Of a stretch of 64,000 nucleotides of DNA, positions 9,439-18,398 are shown in pieces. Positions within the stretch are counted from its first letter, which is position 1; every line of letters starts with the position of its first letter. Both the position numbers and the translations under genes were made by a program. The notes beneath the pieces are model-generated. The model ran no database searches, was not told where the DNA came from, and saw only the letters and a program-made list of their open reading frames with translations. This stretch comes from Blautia schinkii DSM 10518 (GTDB lineage Bacteria > Bacillota > Clostridia > Lachnospirales > Lachnospiraceae), in the NCBI GenBank assembly GCA_000702025.1, contig JNKJ01000014.1:1-64000 (forward strand). Reading direction: 5' to 3'.

Positions 9439-9846
9439 TTACTGAAACTGTACCGGTTCCTCCCGGTACTGCATTTTTATTACAATATAAGGATACGACG
9501 GCTCCCCTCCCTGATTGGAATCAGAAGGGCCCAGCAGCTTTGTTTTAAAAAACACAGCGGAATCGGAAAGCGCCAATTCTTCCACCTGGATACTATAACC
9601 TCCGCTCATCTGCTGCCCATATCCCTTGATCAAATACAGAAAATTTTCACTTTGATACGTCATTTGGAATTCCTTAGCTTTTTTGTTCTCAATCAGCGCA
9701 GCCACCTCTTTGGGAATATCCTCCTGTTTTACTACCGTATAATCCAGCGGCGTCTTTTCCTTCTCCTCCATATGGACGATCCGGCATCCGCTAAGTATCG
9801 TCATCAACACTGCCGCAAGGCAGAGCAGGGAGACTGTTTTTTTCAT
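9439..9846 (-). CDS. Lipoprotein with PrcB-type C-terminal domain
   Basis: A 135-residue protein with a lipoprotein signal peptide (hydrophobic core and lipobox ILSGC). The mature part has IPKEVAALIENKKAKEFQMTY and a final YPYIVIKMQYREEP strand, the pattern of the protease-complex PrcB C-terminal domain. It would be anchored on the outer face of the membrane. It precedes the sipL-like gene on the same strand by about 95 nt. Precise function unknown. Confidence 0.65.
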   Translation of the reverse strand: MKKTVSLLCLAAVLMTILSGCRIVHMEEKEKTPLDYTVVKQEDIPKEVAALIENKKAKEFQMTYQSENFLYLIKGYGQQMSGGYSIQVEELALSDSAVFFKTKLLGPSDSNQGGEPSYPYIVIKMQYREEPVQFQ

Positions 9847-9977
9847 AGTGCCACCCCTATCCGTTACTTAGTATTAATTCTATGTAAGAGGTAAAAGATT
9901 TATTGCAACTATTTCAAAAATTAAGTATAATATTTCTATGAACGTTGGTCATTTTTGACCTGGAAAGGAAATTGGAT

Positions 9978-10718
9978 ATGATTCGTTTTATATTAACCTG
10001 TATTTGCCTGTTCGGATTTCTCATATTTTCCATTCCCATCCTGATCGTGGAATGGATTGTGGGAAAATTTGCGCCATTGAAAAAGGACGTCAGCTCCCTG
10101 CGCATCATCCAGGCGGTATTCCGTTTTCTGCTTCGCATTACCGGCGTGGACGTGACAGTGATCGGAGAAGAAAATGTGCCCAAGGACAGCCCCGTTGTCT
10201 ACATAGGCAACCATCGGAGCTACTACGACATCCTCCTCACCTACAGCCGCTGCCCCATCCGCACAGGTTACGTAGCAAAAAAAGAGATGCTCCGCTACCC
10301 CCTGCTCTCCAATTGGATGCGTTACCTGCACTGTCTTTTCCTTGACAGAAACGACCTCAAGCAAGGACTTAAAACCATCCTGGAAGCAGTAGAAAAAGTA
10401 AAATCCGGCATCTCCATCTGTATTTTCCCGGAGGGCACCCGCAACGCAAATGAGAATGAACTCGACATGCTCCCCTTCCACGAGGGCAGCTTCAAAATCG
10501 CTACCAAAGCGAAATGCCCCATCATCCCCATTGCGATGAACAACACCGCATCCATGTTCGAGGCACACTTTCCCAAAATCAAACCCTGCCACGTAGTGAT
10601 CGAATACTGTAAGCCCATCTATCCCGACCAATTAGACAAGGAAGATCAAAAACATCTTGGTGCTTACACCCAAAATGTAATACTGGAAACCCTCAAGAAA
10701 AATCAGGCATTGGTATAA
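9978..10718 (+). CDS. plsC: 1-acyl-sn-glycerol-3-phosphate acyltransferase (PlsC family)
   Basis: A 246-residue membrane-associated acyltransferase that adds an acyl chain to lysophosphatidate in phospholipid synthesis. It starts with an N-terminal hydrophobic anchor (ILTCICLFGFLIFSIPILI), then the catalytic HX4D motif in NHRSYYD, and the substrate motif IFPEGTR. The start ATG 9978 follows GAAAGGAAA; the longer frame to 9945 lacks a site. It is the only plus-strand gene in the first 20 kb and ends at a strong two-way terminator. Confidence 0.88.
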   Translation: MIRFILTCICLFGFLIFSIPILIVEWIVGKFAPLKKDVSSLRIIQAVFRFLLRITGVDVTVIGEENVPKDSPVVYIGNHRSYYDILLTYSRCPIRTGYVAKKEMLRYPLLSNWMRYLHCLFLDRNDLKQGLKTILEAVEKVKSGISICIFPEGTRNANENELDMLPFHEGSFKIATKAKCPIIPIAMNNTASMFEAHFPKIKPCHVVIEYCKPIYPDQLDKEDQKHLGAYTQNVILETLKKNQALV

Positions 10719-10756
10719 CTAACCGTGTCAGTTACTTAATATTCCGTATATTAACC

Positions 10757-10790
10757 AGGTCCCGGACAAACGCCCGGGACCTTTCTTACA
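10757..10790. terminator. Two-way terminator between plsC and the collagen-like gene
   Basis: AGGTCCCGG pairs perfectly with CCGGGACCT (9-bp stem, 8-nt loop) followed by TTTCTT. It sits between two converging genes. Confidence 0.88.
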
Positions 10791-10804
10791 GACAGTCAAT
10801 CCCG

Positions 10805-11806
10805 TCAGAAAGATTTGCCCACAATGATTTCCGCATAACTCCAGGTAACACCTGCTGTCTCATTTACCACACGAATGGTACTCGGCCTGGCTGTGGGACC
10901 TGCGCTCACCCTGATGGTGGCATCTCCACGTACTCCCGCCTGGGTACCAGCTGCTGTCAGCGTTACGGAATAACGCGAACCTGGAATCACACTACCGTCC
11001 TGATATACTGCAAAAGTAGCAGTCAGCGGGAATGTAGCTCCGGCCGCAGCGGTGACTACACCATTGTAGTAAACCATATACAGGCCTTCCTCATTGAGCA
11101 CCAGGTCAGCAGAACCATCCGTATGGGTGATGCTTGAGCCCTGATCCTCAATATTAGCTGCAAAAACAACCGGAGCTGCCGCTGCCAACGTCTGGGGCGC
11201 AGCATTCGCCGTCACCAGCGTATCCGGCTCATACGAGGCACCTGTCGGCCCGGTGGGACCTGTGGCGCCTGTTGCACCTGTTACTCCTCTTGGGCCTTGT
11301 GGACCTGTCGGGCCCGTTACTCCTGTAGGACCCTGGGGGCCTGTCGCTCCTGTTACTCCTGTAGGACCCTGTGGGCCTGTCGCTCCCGTTACTCCTGTAG
11401 GACCCTGCGGGCCTGTCGCTCCCGTTACTCCGGTCGGGCCCTGGGGGCCTGTCGCTCCCGTTGCTCCGGTCACTCCCGGCAAACCTGTAGCTCCGGTCGG
11501 GCCTGTCACACCAGCAAATCCCTGCGGACCGGTTGGGCCTGTCGCACCCGATACACCTGCTACACCTGCGGGACCCTGGGGACCCGTTGCTCCGGTCGGG
11601 CCTGTCGGACCAGGTATTCCCTGGATTCCCTGTGGGCCTTGCGGACCCTGCGGGCCCTGTGGCCCCGGACAGCCTCTCGGACCAGTTGGCCCCGGGCAGC
11701 CTCTGGGACCTGTGGGCCCTACATTTCCACAGCCACAACCGCATCCATAGCTGCACTGCTCTGTTTCTTGGTTATCATTCTCACAATTTCTTCTGAAAAA
11801 AGCCAT
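10805..11806 (-). CDS. Collagen-like exosporium-type protein (BclA-like)
   Basis: A 333-residue protein. A short N-terminal Cys-rich stretch (YGCGCGCGN) is followed by about 50 uninterrupted Gly-X-Y triplets, rich in GPTGPQ and [12 protein letters not shown]; the latter 12-residue unit is repeated at least four times. The C-terminal 140 residues form a compact beta-rich TNF/C1q-like head typical of BclA-type spore-surface filaments. A strong AAGGAG precedes the ATG. There is no classical signal peptide, as is common for mother-cell-made spore proteins. The long frames on the other strand are products of the repeated triplets. Confidence 0.88.
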   Translation of the reverse strand: MAFFRRNCENDNQETEQCSYGCGCGCGNVGPTGPRGCPGPTGPRGCPGPQGPQGPQGPQGIQGIPGPTGPTGATGPQGPAGVAGVSGATGPTGPQGFAGVTGPTGATGLPGVTGATGATGPQGPTGVTGATGPQGPTGVTGATGPQGPTGVTGATGPQGPTGVTGPTGPQGPRGVTGATGATGPTGPTGASYEPDTLVTANAAPQTLAAAAPVVFAANIEDQGSSITHTDGSADLVLNEEGLYMVYYNGVVTAAAGATFPLTATFAVYQDGSVIPGSRYSVTLTAAGTQAGVRGDATIRVSAGPTARPSTIRVVNETAGVTWSYAEIIVGKSF

Positions 11807-11857
11807 TAATTAAATTCTCCTTTTGTTAGAGTTTCCTCTATCTAGGATATGTAAAAT

Positions 11858-12931
11858 TTATAAAGACGTTCCTTTAAAATAAATCATGTTTTTAAGAAAT
11901 TCCTCCCCATAAGGTTTCCATTTCCCCGCCTCATGGTGAAATGCGGCCGCCTTCTCCATGTCGCCCAGCCAATAATAACACACACTTAGCTGCACACACG
12001 GCAGATACCCATAACACTCGTCGAGTACAAATCCACCCGCCTTATCCCTTTTCGGGGCATGAAGTGCAGCCTCATACCAAAACGCCGCCTGCTCCCACTG
12101 CTGCCTGTCAATAAAATGCTTTCCCAAATCACAGCATAGCTCTCCGCTTGGCACCCGGAAACTCAATCCCCGCAGCAGAAAATCAAGCGCCCTCCCCTCC
12201 TCGCCTAATAAGTAGCAGCAATACGCAGCCATTCTGCACGCCTCGACCTGGTTTTCCACAAAGGCACGCGGAAACTCAAGAAATTTTTCAAAGTTTTCCA
12301 CAGCTTCCACATATCTCTTGTAGTAATATAACTCCCTGGCAAAATAGAAAACCTCTCTCGGTCCAAACTCCTCGCCCTTTTCCAACATTTTCTCATAAAT
12401 CCTTAAATTTCTGTCACTATCCCCCGGCTTCTGCTTCCGGTGAGCGACCGCCGCATCCAAATATTCCACCTTTCCCCAAACAGCAATCGCCTCATGCACA
12501 CGTCCTTCCCAGCGAAATCCCCGCTCTCTTTTCAAAAGCCGCTCCCGATAATAGGAAAACACCGGCTTCCCCTCTTTATCCTCCGCAGTCACATAACGCA
12601 TCATCACCGCATCCGCACTGCCGTCAGCCCCCACCTTCCACTTTAAAAGCCGCTCCCTCTGCTCCGGGTCTATCACATCATCTGCATCAAGCCACATACA
12701 ATAATCCATCGAAGCTTTAGAAAAAGAAAAATTCCGGGCAGCCGCAAAATCATCCTGCCACGGAAACTCAAAAATCTTATCTGTATATACCTCTGCGATT
12801 TTCTTCGTGCTGTCCGACGAACCGGTATCCACCACAATAATCTCATCCACCGCACCTTTCACCGAATCCAGACACCTGCCAAGCACAGCCTCCTCATCCT
12901 TAACGATCATACAAAGACTAATTGTAACCAT
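11858..12931 (-). CDS. Family 2 glycosyltransferase with helical-repeat C-terminus
   Basis: A 357-residue protein. The N-terminal GT-A domain has CMIVKDEEAVLGRCLDSV, VDTGSSDSTKKIAE and the metal-binding LDADDVID. After about residue 200 it turns into TPR-like helical repeats (FYFARELYYYKRYVEAVENF and similar). A GGGGAGG site precedes ATG 12931. It lies 51 nt upstream of the collagen-like gene on the same strand, so a role in glycosylating that Thr-rich collagen stalk is a reasonable inference, as known for BclA-type proteins. Confidence 0.82.
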   Translation of the reverse strand: MVTISLCMIVKDEEAVLGRCLDSVKGAVDEIIVVDTGSSDSTKKIAEVYTDKIFEFPWQDDFAAARNFSFSKASMDYCMWLDADDVIDPEQRERLLKWKVGADGSADAVMMRYVTAEDKEGKPVFSYYRERLLKRERGFRWEGRVHEAIAVWGKVEYLDAAVAHRKQKPGDSDRNLRIYEKMLEKGEEFGPREVFYFARELYYYKRYVEAVENFEKFLEFPRAFVENQVEACRMAAYCCYLLGEEGRALDFLLRGLSFRVPSGELCCDLGKHFIDRQQWEQAAFWYEAALHAPKRDKAGGFVLDECYGYLPCVQLSVCYYWLGDMEKAAAFHHEAGKWKPYGEEFLKNMIYFKGTSL

Positions 12932-12975
12932 TTTGTCCTCCCCCCTACTACAGCTATTGTCAAAAACTCAAATCT

Positions 12976-13143
12976 ACTGTCTAAAACCTATATCCGACAT
13001 CCTATAATTCTTATTCTCCAATCTAAAGCCCATATCCGCTTACCTATAACTCACACACACCAGTTCAAAGCTCATATCTACTCGCCTATAACTCGCATAC
13101 GCCAGTCCAATGCTCATATCGGCTAAACTATAACCATCTTTCA
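12976..13143. repeat. Four degenerate 42-bp tandem repeats between spmB and the glycosyltransferase
   Basis: Units at 12976, 13018, 13060 and 13102 share the frame CCAGTYCAAAGCTCATATC then CGCCTATAACTC. The last three are clearest. They fill the intergenic region upstream of the glycosyltransferase and downstream of spmB. No coding sense was found. Confidence 0.8.
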
Positions 13144-13156
13144 AAATGGTGCGTTT

Positions 13157-13684
13157 TTACAGCAGACTGCTCACAATCCAAACAGACGCCGCCACACCTG
13201 CTGTAGTTGCCAAAACAGCCCCCGCCAGCGTATACCGTGTTTTTTCCACCTTCACAGAACCAAAGTAAACACTCATACAATAGAACACACTTTCCGTTGC
13301 GCTCAGCACAATCGCCGCCATCAGCCCGGCCGCAGAATCCGTTCCAAACTCCTTAAAAATATCAAGAAGCAGCCCCGTAGCCGCACTGGAAGAAAACATT
13401 TTCACCACCGTAAGCGGAACCAGCTCCGGCGGCAGCCCGATATACCCGGTAAACCTCCCCAGTAGCTCCCCCAGAAAATCCAAAAACCCGGATGCGCGCA
13501 GAATCCCCACTCCGGTCATAAGCCCGATTAGTGTAGGAACAATACCCACCACTGTTTTCAGCCCGTCCTTTGCCCCATCCAGAAAATCCTGATAAATATT
13601 CCTGCGCGATAATAAACCATATCCAACCACATAAAACAACAAAAAAGGTATCATAAGATTTGACAGGTATGAGATTATTTTCAT
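13157..13684 (-). CDS. spmB: Spore maturation protein B
   Basis: A 175-residue multi-pass membrane protein. It contains family segments such as FLDGAKDGLKTVVGIVPTLI, TGVGILRASG and FSSSAATGLL followed by LSATESVFYCMSVYFGSV. Together with SpmA it is needed for proper spore core dehydration. Length matches the family. In most genomes spmB follows spmA directly; here an unrelated gene stands between them. Confidence 0.92.
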   Translation of the reverse strand: MKIISYLSNLMIPFLLFYVVGYGLLSRRNIYQDFLDGAKDGLKTVVGIVPTLIGLMTGVGILRASGFLDFLGELLGRFTGYIGLPPELVPLTVVKMFSSSAATGLLLDIFKEFGTDSAAGLMAAIVLSATESVFYCMSVYFGSVKVEKTRYTLAGAVLATTAGVAASVWIVSSLL

Positions 13685-13791
13685 GAAACCTCCTGCAGCT
13701 GTCCTTATGATACCATATGGCTTACCCTATTTAATTATTCCTAACAATGAACTCGTCCCAAGCGGCACGCCATACATTGTATTACAAAATA

Positions 13792-14775
13792 TTAACGCCT
13801 CACCCTATTTACTCTATCCTCATATTCCCTACACAGATAATCACGTGGTTTAATCTTCTTTTTTATCCCATACTCATATATTTTTAACCATGCCTCAGCC
13901 TCATCCAGCAAATCAGCTAGCTGAAGAGCACAATAAAGCGTTATCTCTATATCCCGTCTCCAGCAATGCTTGAAATAATAGACTATCCCCGTATCCGGTT
14001 CTGCCAGTGAAATGGATATCATCAGCACCAACCCACAAAGCTCATTAACGCCATCTTCCAGAGAATAACGCTTATGATCATATTTTCCAAAACCCCGCAG
14101 CTCTCCCTCTCTCTCCACTATCAGCTTCTCCGCCTCTTCAATAGCCATATACTTCACATCACTTGTTCTTAGCTGGCCAATGAGCACTAATTGCTGATCC
14201 GTGTGCAAGGATTCTCTGCTAAGCCCACCGGTAGCTGCAAGCAAAACCAGCCGAGAAATATCCTCCCGGGAAAATCCCTGTGAAAATGTCTTTTTTGTCA
14301 GCAGCTCATACAGCTTCCACTGCTCCCATCCAATAGAACGAAAGGGATCATCCGTATTAAAATAATAATAATTGCAGGCCTGGCATATCAGCTTATATAT
14401 ATCTGTCAGTAATCTTACCGCCGCCGGATGATCCTCACTTTCCGGCGGAACCTTTTCCAAATCCTTGATAAAATTCTTCACCAGAAAACGCCATTTGGGC
14501 CGCTGGCTTTTTGGAATAATTCGGTTCGGTGCAAAATAATTCTGGGCATAAGCATTCTCTATAAACACCGTAATCTGCTCTTCCAGATCCTTAAAACTAA
14601 CTGCACTCTCAACCTTCTTTTTTTCTGCCTCTTTGCCCTCCAGAATATCAGCTAAAGCAACATCAATCTCTTCCTTTTGCCCCTTCTGGAGCTGCTTATA
14701 ACACTCCACAAACGCCTTCTCCAAATTAGCTCTTTCCGAGGCACTTAATAGCTGCCGCAATTCCTGTACCTTCAT
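13792..14775 (-). CDS. Unknown protein inserted between spmA and spmB
   Basis: A 327-residue, soluble, mostly helical protein with a charged N-terminus (KVQELRQLLSASERANLEKA). No catalytic motif is obvious. Segments such as CQACNYYYFNTDDPFRSIGW and DTGIVYYFKHCWRRDIEIT are distinctive but I do not recognise the family. The ribosome site is weak (GGAG about 20 nt upstream, AAGGGCGG nearer). It lies 99 nt after spmA and 107 nt before spmB, all on the minus strand, so it may be cotranscribed with them. Confidence 0.7.
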   Translation of the reverse strand: MKVQELRQLLSASERANLEKAFVECYKQLQKGQKEEIDVALADILEGKEAEKKKVESAVSFKDLEEQITVFIENAYAQNYFAPNRIIPKSQRPKWRFLVKNFIKDLEKVPPESEDHPAAVRLLTDIYKLICQACNYYYFNTDDPFRSIGWEQWKLYELLTKKTFSQGFSREDISRLVLLAATGGLSRESLHTDQQLVLIGQLRTSDVKYMAIEEAEKLIVEREGELRGFGKYDHKRYSLEDGVNELCGLVLMISISLAEPDTGIVYYFKHCWRRDIEITLYCALQLADLLDEAEAWLKIYEYGIKKKIKPRDYLCREYEDRVNRVRR

Positions 14776-14874
14776 GACCGCTTACCGCCCTTCTCCTTGT
14801 ACTTTCACAATATTTTTCTACCTAGATTGTAATCTTGGCAGTATATATTGTCAATGTAAACAAACGGAGAGCAA

Positions 14875-15492
14875 TCACGCCCTCCGCCTCTTGTTATCCA
14901 TTATTTTACAAAAAACAACCGCCGCCAACGTGCTCACCCCTGTAGCCAGAATTGCCGGTCCGACAATTGCCGCAGGCTGGGCACTGCCATACTGTGCCCG
15001 ATATGCAATTATGTTTATCGGAATCAATTGCAGTGACGAAACATTGATAATCAAAAATGTGCACATAGCCGGACTTGCAATATGCGGTGCCCGCTTTTCG
15101 GTCGTACCATACTTGCGGCATTCCTCCCGGTTAATGCGGTCCAGCTCCTTAAACGCCATCAAGCCAGATGAAGTACTTGCCCAATTCAACCCCAACAGAT
15201 TAGACAAAAAATTCAAAGAAATATACTTACATGCCTTAGAATCCGCATCGAGCTGTGGAAAAAGAAAGCGCAGTACAGGGCGGAGGCCACGGGAAAGCTG
15301 CTGCACCAAGCCGGTCATTTCTGCTATTTTCATCATCCCTGTCCACATGGCCGTGATCCCCGCCATGGAAATACATAAGCTCACCGCCTCCTTTGAGGAA
15401 GAAACGGCCGCTTCCGTCACCTCCTGTAGATTTCCTGTTATCGCTCCATATATGATTCCCAAGAGAATCATTCCGCCCCACAAGTATGTCAT
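14875..15492 (-). CDS. spmA: Spore maturation protein A
   Basis: A 205-residue membrane protein of the nucleoside-recognition/Gate fold. Typical SpmA segments are YGAITGNLQEVTEAAVSSS, AGITAMWTGMMKIAEMTGL and YISLNFLSNLLGLNWASTS, with MCTFLIINVSSLQLIPINII near the end. It acts with SpmB in spore core dehydration. The AAA ATPase gene ends 49 nt upstream on the same strand. Confidence 0.92.
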   Translation of the reverse strand: MTYLWGGMILLGIIYGAITGNLQEVTEAAVSSSKEAVSLCISMAGITAMWTGMMKIAEMTGLVQQLSRGLRPVLRFLFPQLDADSKACKYISLNFLSNLLGLNWASTSSGLMAFKELDRINREECRKYGTTEKRAPHIASPAMCTFLIINVSSLQLIPINIIAYRAQYGSAQPAAIVGPAILATGVSTLAAVVFCKIMDNKRRRA

Positions 15493-15541
15493 AAGCCGCC
15501 GCCTAAAATATTTTTACTATTTTATGGCAATTCTTATAACA

Positions 15542-16915
15542 TTATTCACAAGTTTCCCGACTCTGTTTGTCCAAATCCACCCTTTTTAAATAGTCTCTCA
15601 AAAGAAATGCACAAAAGTACGGAAAAGTATAAACTCCGTCACTATAGCCGATATTTCCCGCAGTAAACTTAATTCCGCAATTAATATCGGAATACCGTTC
15701 ACTCCCAATCAATGTCCGCAGGGATTTTGCGGTTCCGCGTTTTGCCTTTACTTCTACCGGAAGCAGCGACTGCTTTGTTCTCACAAAGAAATCCTCCTCC
15801 AATGTAGAGTCTTCTCTTTTATAATAGTAAAGATCATATCCGCATTTTCTCAATGCCTCTCCTACGATATTTTCATACAAAGCACCTTTGTACACACCCA
15901 GATTTTTGTTCACACGCAAATCTTCCTGCGCTTCTTCATCCAGCATCGCTACGAACAATCCTGTGTCAAAGAAATAAATCTTATATTTCGTATCGTCATA
16001 ATTTCCCTTAAGCGGAAGCTCCGGAAAATTGAGACAATAGCAGATATTGATCATTCCTGCATCTCTCAGCCATTCAATACAGCCACGGTAATCCTTAAAG
16101 CGGGCGCCCTTTGCCACCTTGGAAATCTGAAACTTCTTATTGTCCTTTGCCAACTGGATGGGGATTTGTTCAAACACATTAAGTATTCTGGCCTGGTCCA
16201 TCCCTTCCGCATACTTGCGGACATCTTCCTTATAATCCTCCAGAAGCTGCCTCTGGATATCCAAAGTCCCCTCAAAAGTCCCTTTCCGAATATACTCCCG
16301 CACAACCGCCGGCATACCGCCAAGGATACAATAATCCAAAAACAGATCACTATATATCTTCATGACACTTTCCGGGAAAGCCACCTCCGCTTCCATGTGC
16401 TGCAGCATCTCCTCGACTGCGAAACTGTCATAACCTTTTGCCCATAGAAACTCCTCAAAATCCATAGAGTGCATTGTATAGTCAACCTTATATCCAACAC
16501 TGTTGCTTTCGATGCGCTTATAGGAAATCCCCAACAGGGAACCGCTGCAGATCACATCGAAACGCCCGTCAATCTTAAAAAACTTTAAAGTCGTGGCAAT
16601 TTCAGGAAATTCCTGCAGTTCATCAAAAAAGATAAGTGTCTCGCCCGGTTCAAAACGCTTGGACGGATCCATCCGCGAGATGTTACGGATAATGTCGTCC
16701 GGCTTATATCCGTTGTCCGTAATAAGCTTGTATTTTGGTTCTTCCACAAAATTTATATAAATGATACTCTGATAAGCGCCTTCAGCAAAATGAAGGATAG
16801 ATTCGGTTTTTCCTACCTGCCGCGGTCCTTTGACGATCAGCGGCTTTCTGTCTGAATCCTTTCTCCATATACGCAAATATCCGTCTATTTTTCGTTTCAA
16901 GTATGTCTCAGCCAT
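15542..16915 (-). CDS. AAA ATPase with DUF4143 domain
   Basis: A 457-residue ATPase of the AAA_14/DUF4143 type. Walker A is GPRQVGKT and Walker B IFFDELQEFP; a sensor-like ICSGSLLG follows. The C-terminal DUF4143 part carries EEDFFVRT then LLPVEVKAKRG, a PD-(D/E)XK-like core (E-D...E-V-K). The ATG at 16915 has GAGGAG upstream. Such ATPases are abundant accessory genes of unclear role in gut Clostridia. It stands between the spm genes and five 32-bp direct repeats. A second, divergent member lies at 34694-36013. Confidence 0.88.
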   Translation of the reverse strand: MAETYLKRKIDGYLRIWRKDSDRKPLIVKGPRQVGKTESILHFAEGAYQSIIYINFVEEPKYKLITDNGYKPDDIIRNISRMDPSKRFEPGETLIFFDELQEFPEIATTLKFFKIDGRFDVICSGSLLGISYKRIESNSVGYKVDYTMHSMDFEEFLWAKGYDSFAVEEMLQHMEAEVAFPESVMKIYSDLFLDYCILGGMPAVVREYIRKGTFEGTLDIQRQLLEDYKEDVRKYAEGMDQARILNVFEQIPIQLAKDNKKFQISKVAKGARFKDYRGCIEWLRDAGMINICYCLNFPELPLKGNYDDTKYKIYFFDTGLFVAMLDEEAQEDLRVNKNLGVYKGALYENIVGEALRKCGYDLYYYKREDSTLEEDFFVRTKQSLLPVEVKAKRGTAKSLRTLIGSERYSDINCGIKFTAGNIGYSDGVYTFPYFCAFLLRDYLKRVDLDKQSRETCE

Positions 16916-16947
16916 GTGTATCGCTCCTCTCTGCTCTTATAGTATAC

Positions 16948-17100
16948 AAAAAATGAGGGACTTATTCAAGAATTACGTCAAAAATATGAGGGACTTTTTT
17001 ATGTATATCACAAAAACATGAGGGAGTTTTTATATTAATCTACAAAAATATAAGTGAGTTTTATTATAAATACAGCAAAAAAAGGAGGGAGTTTTTAAGA
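16948..17100. repeat. Five direct repeats of about 32 bp upstream of the AAA/DUF4143 gene
   Basis: Copies start at 16948, 16980, 17012, 17044 and 17077 and share the core AAAAAYATGAGGGASTTTTT (S is C or G). Periods are 32, 32, 32 and 33 bp. The core is conserved and the rest is AT-rich and diverged. Copy 1 begins about 30 nt before the ATPase start, so the array occupies its promoter region and may be an iterated binding site. Confidence 0.85.
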
Positions 17101-17114
17101 AAGGGTATAAAAAG

Positions 17115-17136
17115 GAGAGTGCATTTGAGCACTCTC
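17115..17136 (-). terminator. Terminator after the GH25 gene
   Basis: GAGAGTGC pairs with GCACTCTC over a 6-nt loop. On the minus strand it is followed by CTTTTTATA, so it fits termination of the lysozyme gene ending at 17183. Confidence 0.75.
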
Positions 17137-17182
17137 ACGATTTCAACCTGTTTTACAACTCCCCTTAGTGTACCAGTAAATC

Positions 17183-18202
17183 TTAAACACGCTTCAAATA
17201 ATCACACCTGATATAGCCCTTAAACCTCTTTGCTATCCAAATATGATACCACAGCACACCGTCCTCCGAATGCCGTTCACCTATAACATCCACGAGATTT
17301 CCTTTGTTCAGATAAGGATACCCCTCAATGGGCGGATATTTAAGCCCAGGGCCCTTTCTCACAAACACACCATTTCCCGTACACTCTCCGACCCACATTT
17401 TATAAGGCTTCCTGTCTCTCGGGATTCTAAGCTTCTGTCCTACCAGAATCAGATTTACATCGTCAATGTGGTTAATCCGCGCCAGTTCCCGCACAGTTGT
17501 ATGATATCTCTCAGCAATTTCCGATAAAGTATCACCTGGTTTTACCGTATAAATAAAGTAATCTTTATCATGGTCGTGGTCATGATCATTGTCATCCGGT
17601 CTGTCTCCGGAAAAATCCTTATAAAACACATCCAAATCTACATACCCCTGAATACCGGGAACCTGCCCTTTAGAGCTGTACTGCCAGCCGATACCCACAG
17701 ACGGTCGAAGCGACTCCACAAGCTGTCCATGGTCATTATAAGGATATGCAGCCAGCCAGTAATCATATGGCAGACGTGCTGTATCCAAAACATTATAATA
17801 CCAGTCTGTATTACAATAAATGCCAAATAAATATCCGCCGTCAATAATAATTCTGCGGAAAGCCTTCACGATTCTGGTAAGTTCAGAGGTGGGCAAAGCT
17901 CTTTGCTGGCTCCATTCCAGGTCATAAAACACCGGAAATTCCAGCTTTCTGCCTCTGAGCACCTCAAGCACCTTTCTCGCTTCCTCACGAGCCTGTTCCT
18001 CAGTAAGAGCATAGCTGAATTTATACACACCGACTCTAACCTTGTTCTCTCGAAAACCCCGATAATTATCCTCAAAAGTCGGGTCGACTGTATTTCCTCT
18101 CTCAGTTATACGCAAAATAGCAATCTTTATACCATCTTCCGCCACTCTATGATAATCAATCGCACCTGTATAGGCGCTTACATCAATGCCTCTGATATCC
18201 AT
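17183..18202 (-). CDS. GH25 lysozyme with LysM and SH3 domains
   Basis: A 339-residue muramidase. GH25 spans residues 1 to about 200: it opens [17 protein letters not shown] with the active-site Asp, and the acidic pair is in VFYDLEWSQ. An Asp/His-rich linker ([11 protein letters not shown]) leads to a LysM ([20 protein letters not shown]), and a bacterial SH3 domain follows ([18 protein letters not shown]). The start ATG 18202 has GAGGAAG about 5 nt upstream; the longer TTG frame would overlap it. No signal peptide is present, as in phage or spore lysins, so export or release route is unclear. Confidence 0.88.
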   Translation of the reverse strand: MDIRGIDVSAYTGAIDYHRVAEDGIKIAILRITERGNTVDPTFEDNYRGFRENKVRVGVYKFSYALTEEQAREEARKVLEVLRGRKLEFPVFYDLEWSQQRALPTSELTRIVKAFRRIIIDGGYLFGIYCNTDWYYNVLDTARLPYDYWLAAYPYNDHGQLVESLRPSVGIGWQYSSKGQVPGIQGYVDLDVFYKDFSGDRPDDNDHDHDHDKDYFIYTVKPGDTLSEIAERYHTTVRELARINHIDDVNLILVGQKLRIPRDRKPYKMWVGECTGNGVFVRKGPGLKYPPIEGYPYLNKGNLVDVIGERHSEDGVLWYHIWIAKRFKGYIRCDYLKRV

Positions 18203-18335
18203 AAACTTCCTCAATAAAATTCTACATTATCACTATAAAATATGCTGTTTAGGGATTTTTGTTCGATTTCCAAATACAGATAGTGCCGATACGACACGGC
18301 AATGCACTCACAACAGACAAGTCAGAAAAACACCC

Positions 18336-18360
18336 CAGCTCTGACAACGAGCTGTTTTTT
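18336..18360. terminator. Small hairpin between the GH25 and recombinase genes
   Basis: CAGCTC pairs with GAGCTG over a 7-nt loop, followed on the plus strand by TTTTTT and on the minus strand by GGGTGTTTTT. It probably ends recombinase transcription, although the better T run is on the other strand. Confidence 0.55.
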
Positions 18361-18398
18361 ATAACAATATTACCTTTAATGTGTTACCTTCTCATTCA

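Noticed and set aside
11253..11809. Plus-strand proline-rich frames in the collagen-like gene
   Set aside because: They are produced by the Gly-X-Y codon pattern read backwards; the minus-strand gene has the start site, domains and terminator.
16948..17100. Possible CRISPR array
   Set aside because: Repeat cores are degenerate, the spacing is too short for real spacers (about 12 nt between cores), and no cas genes are present.
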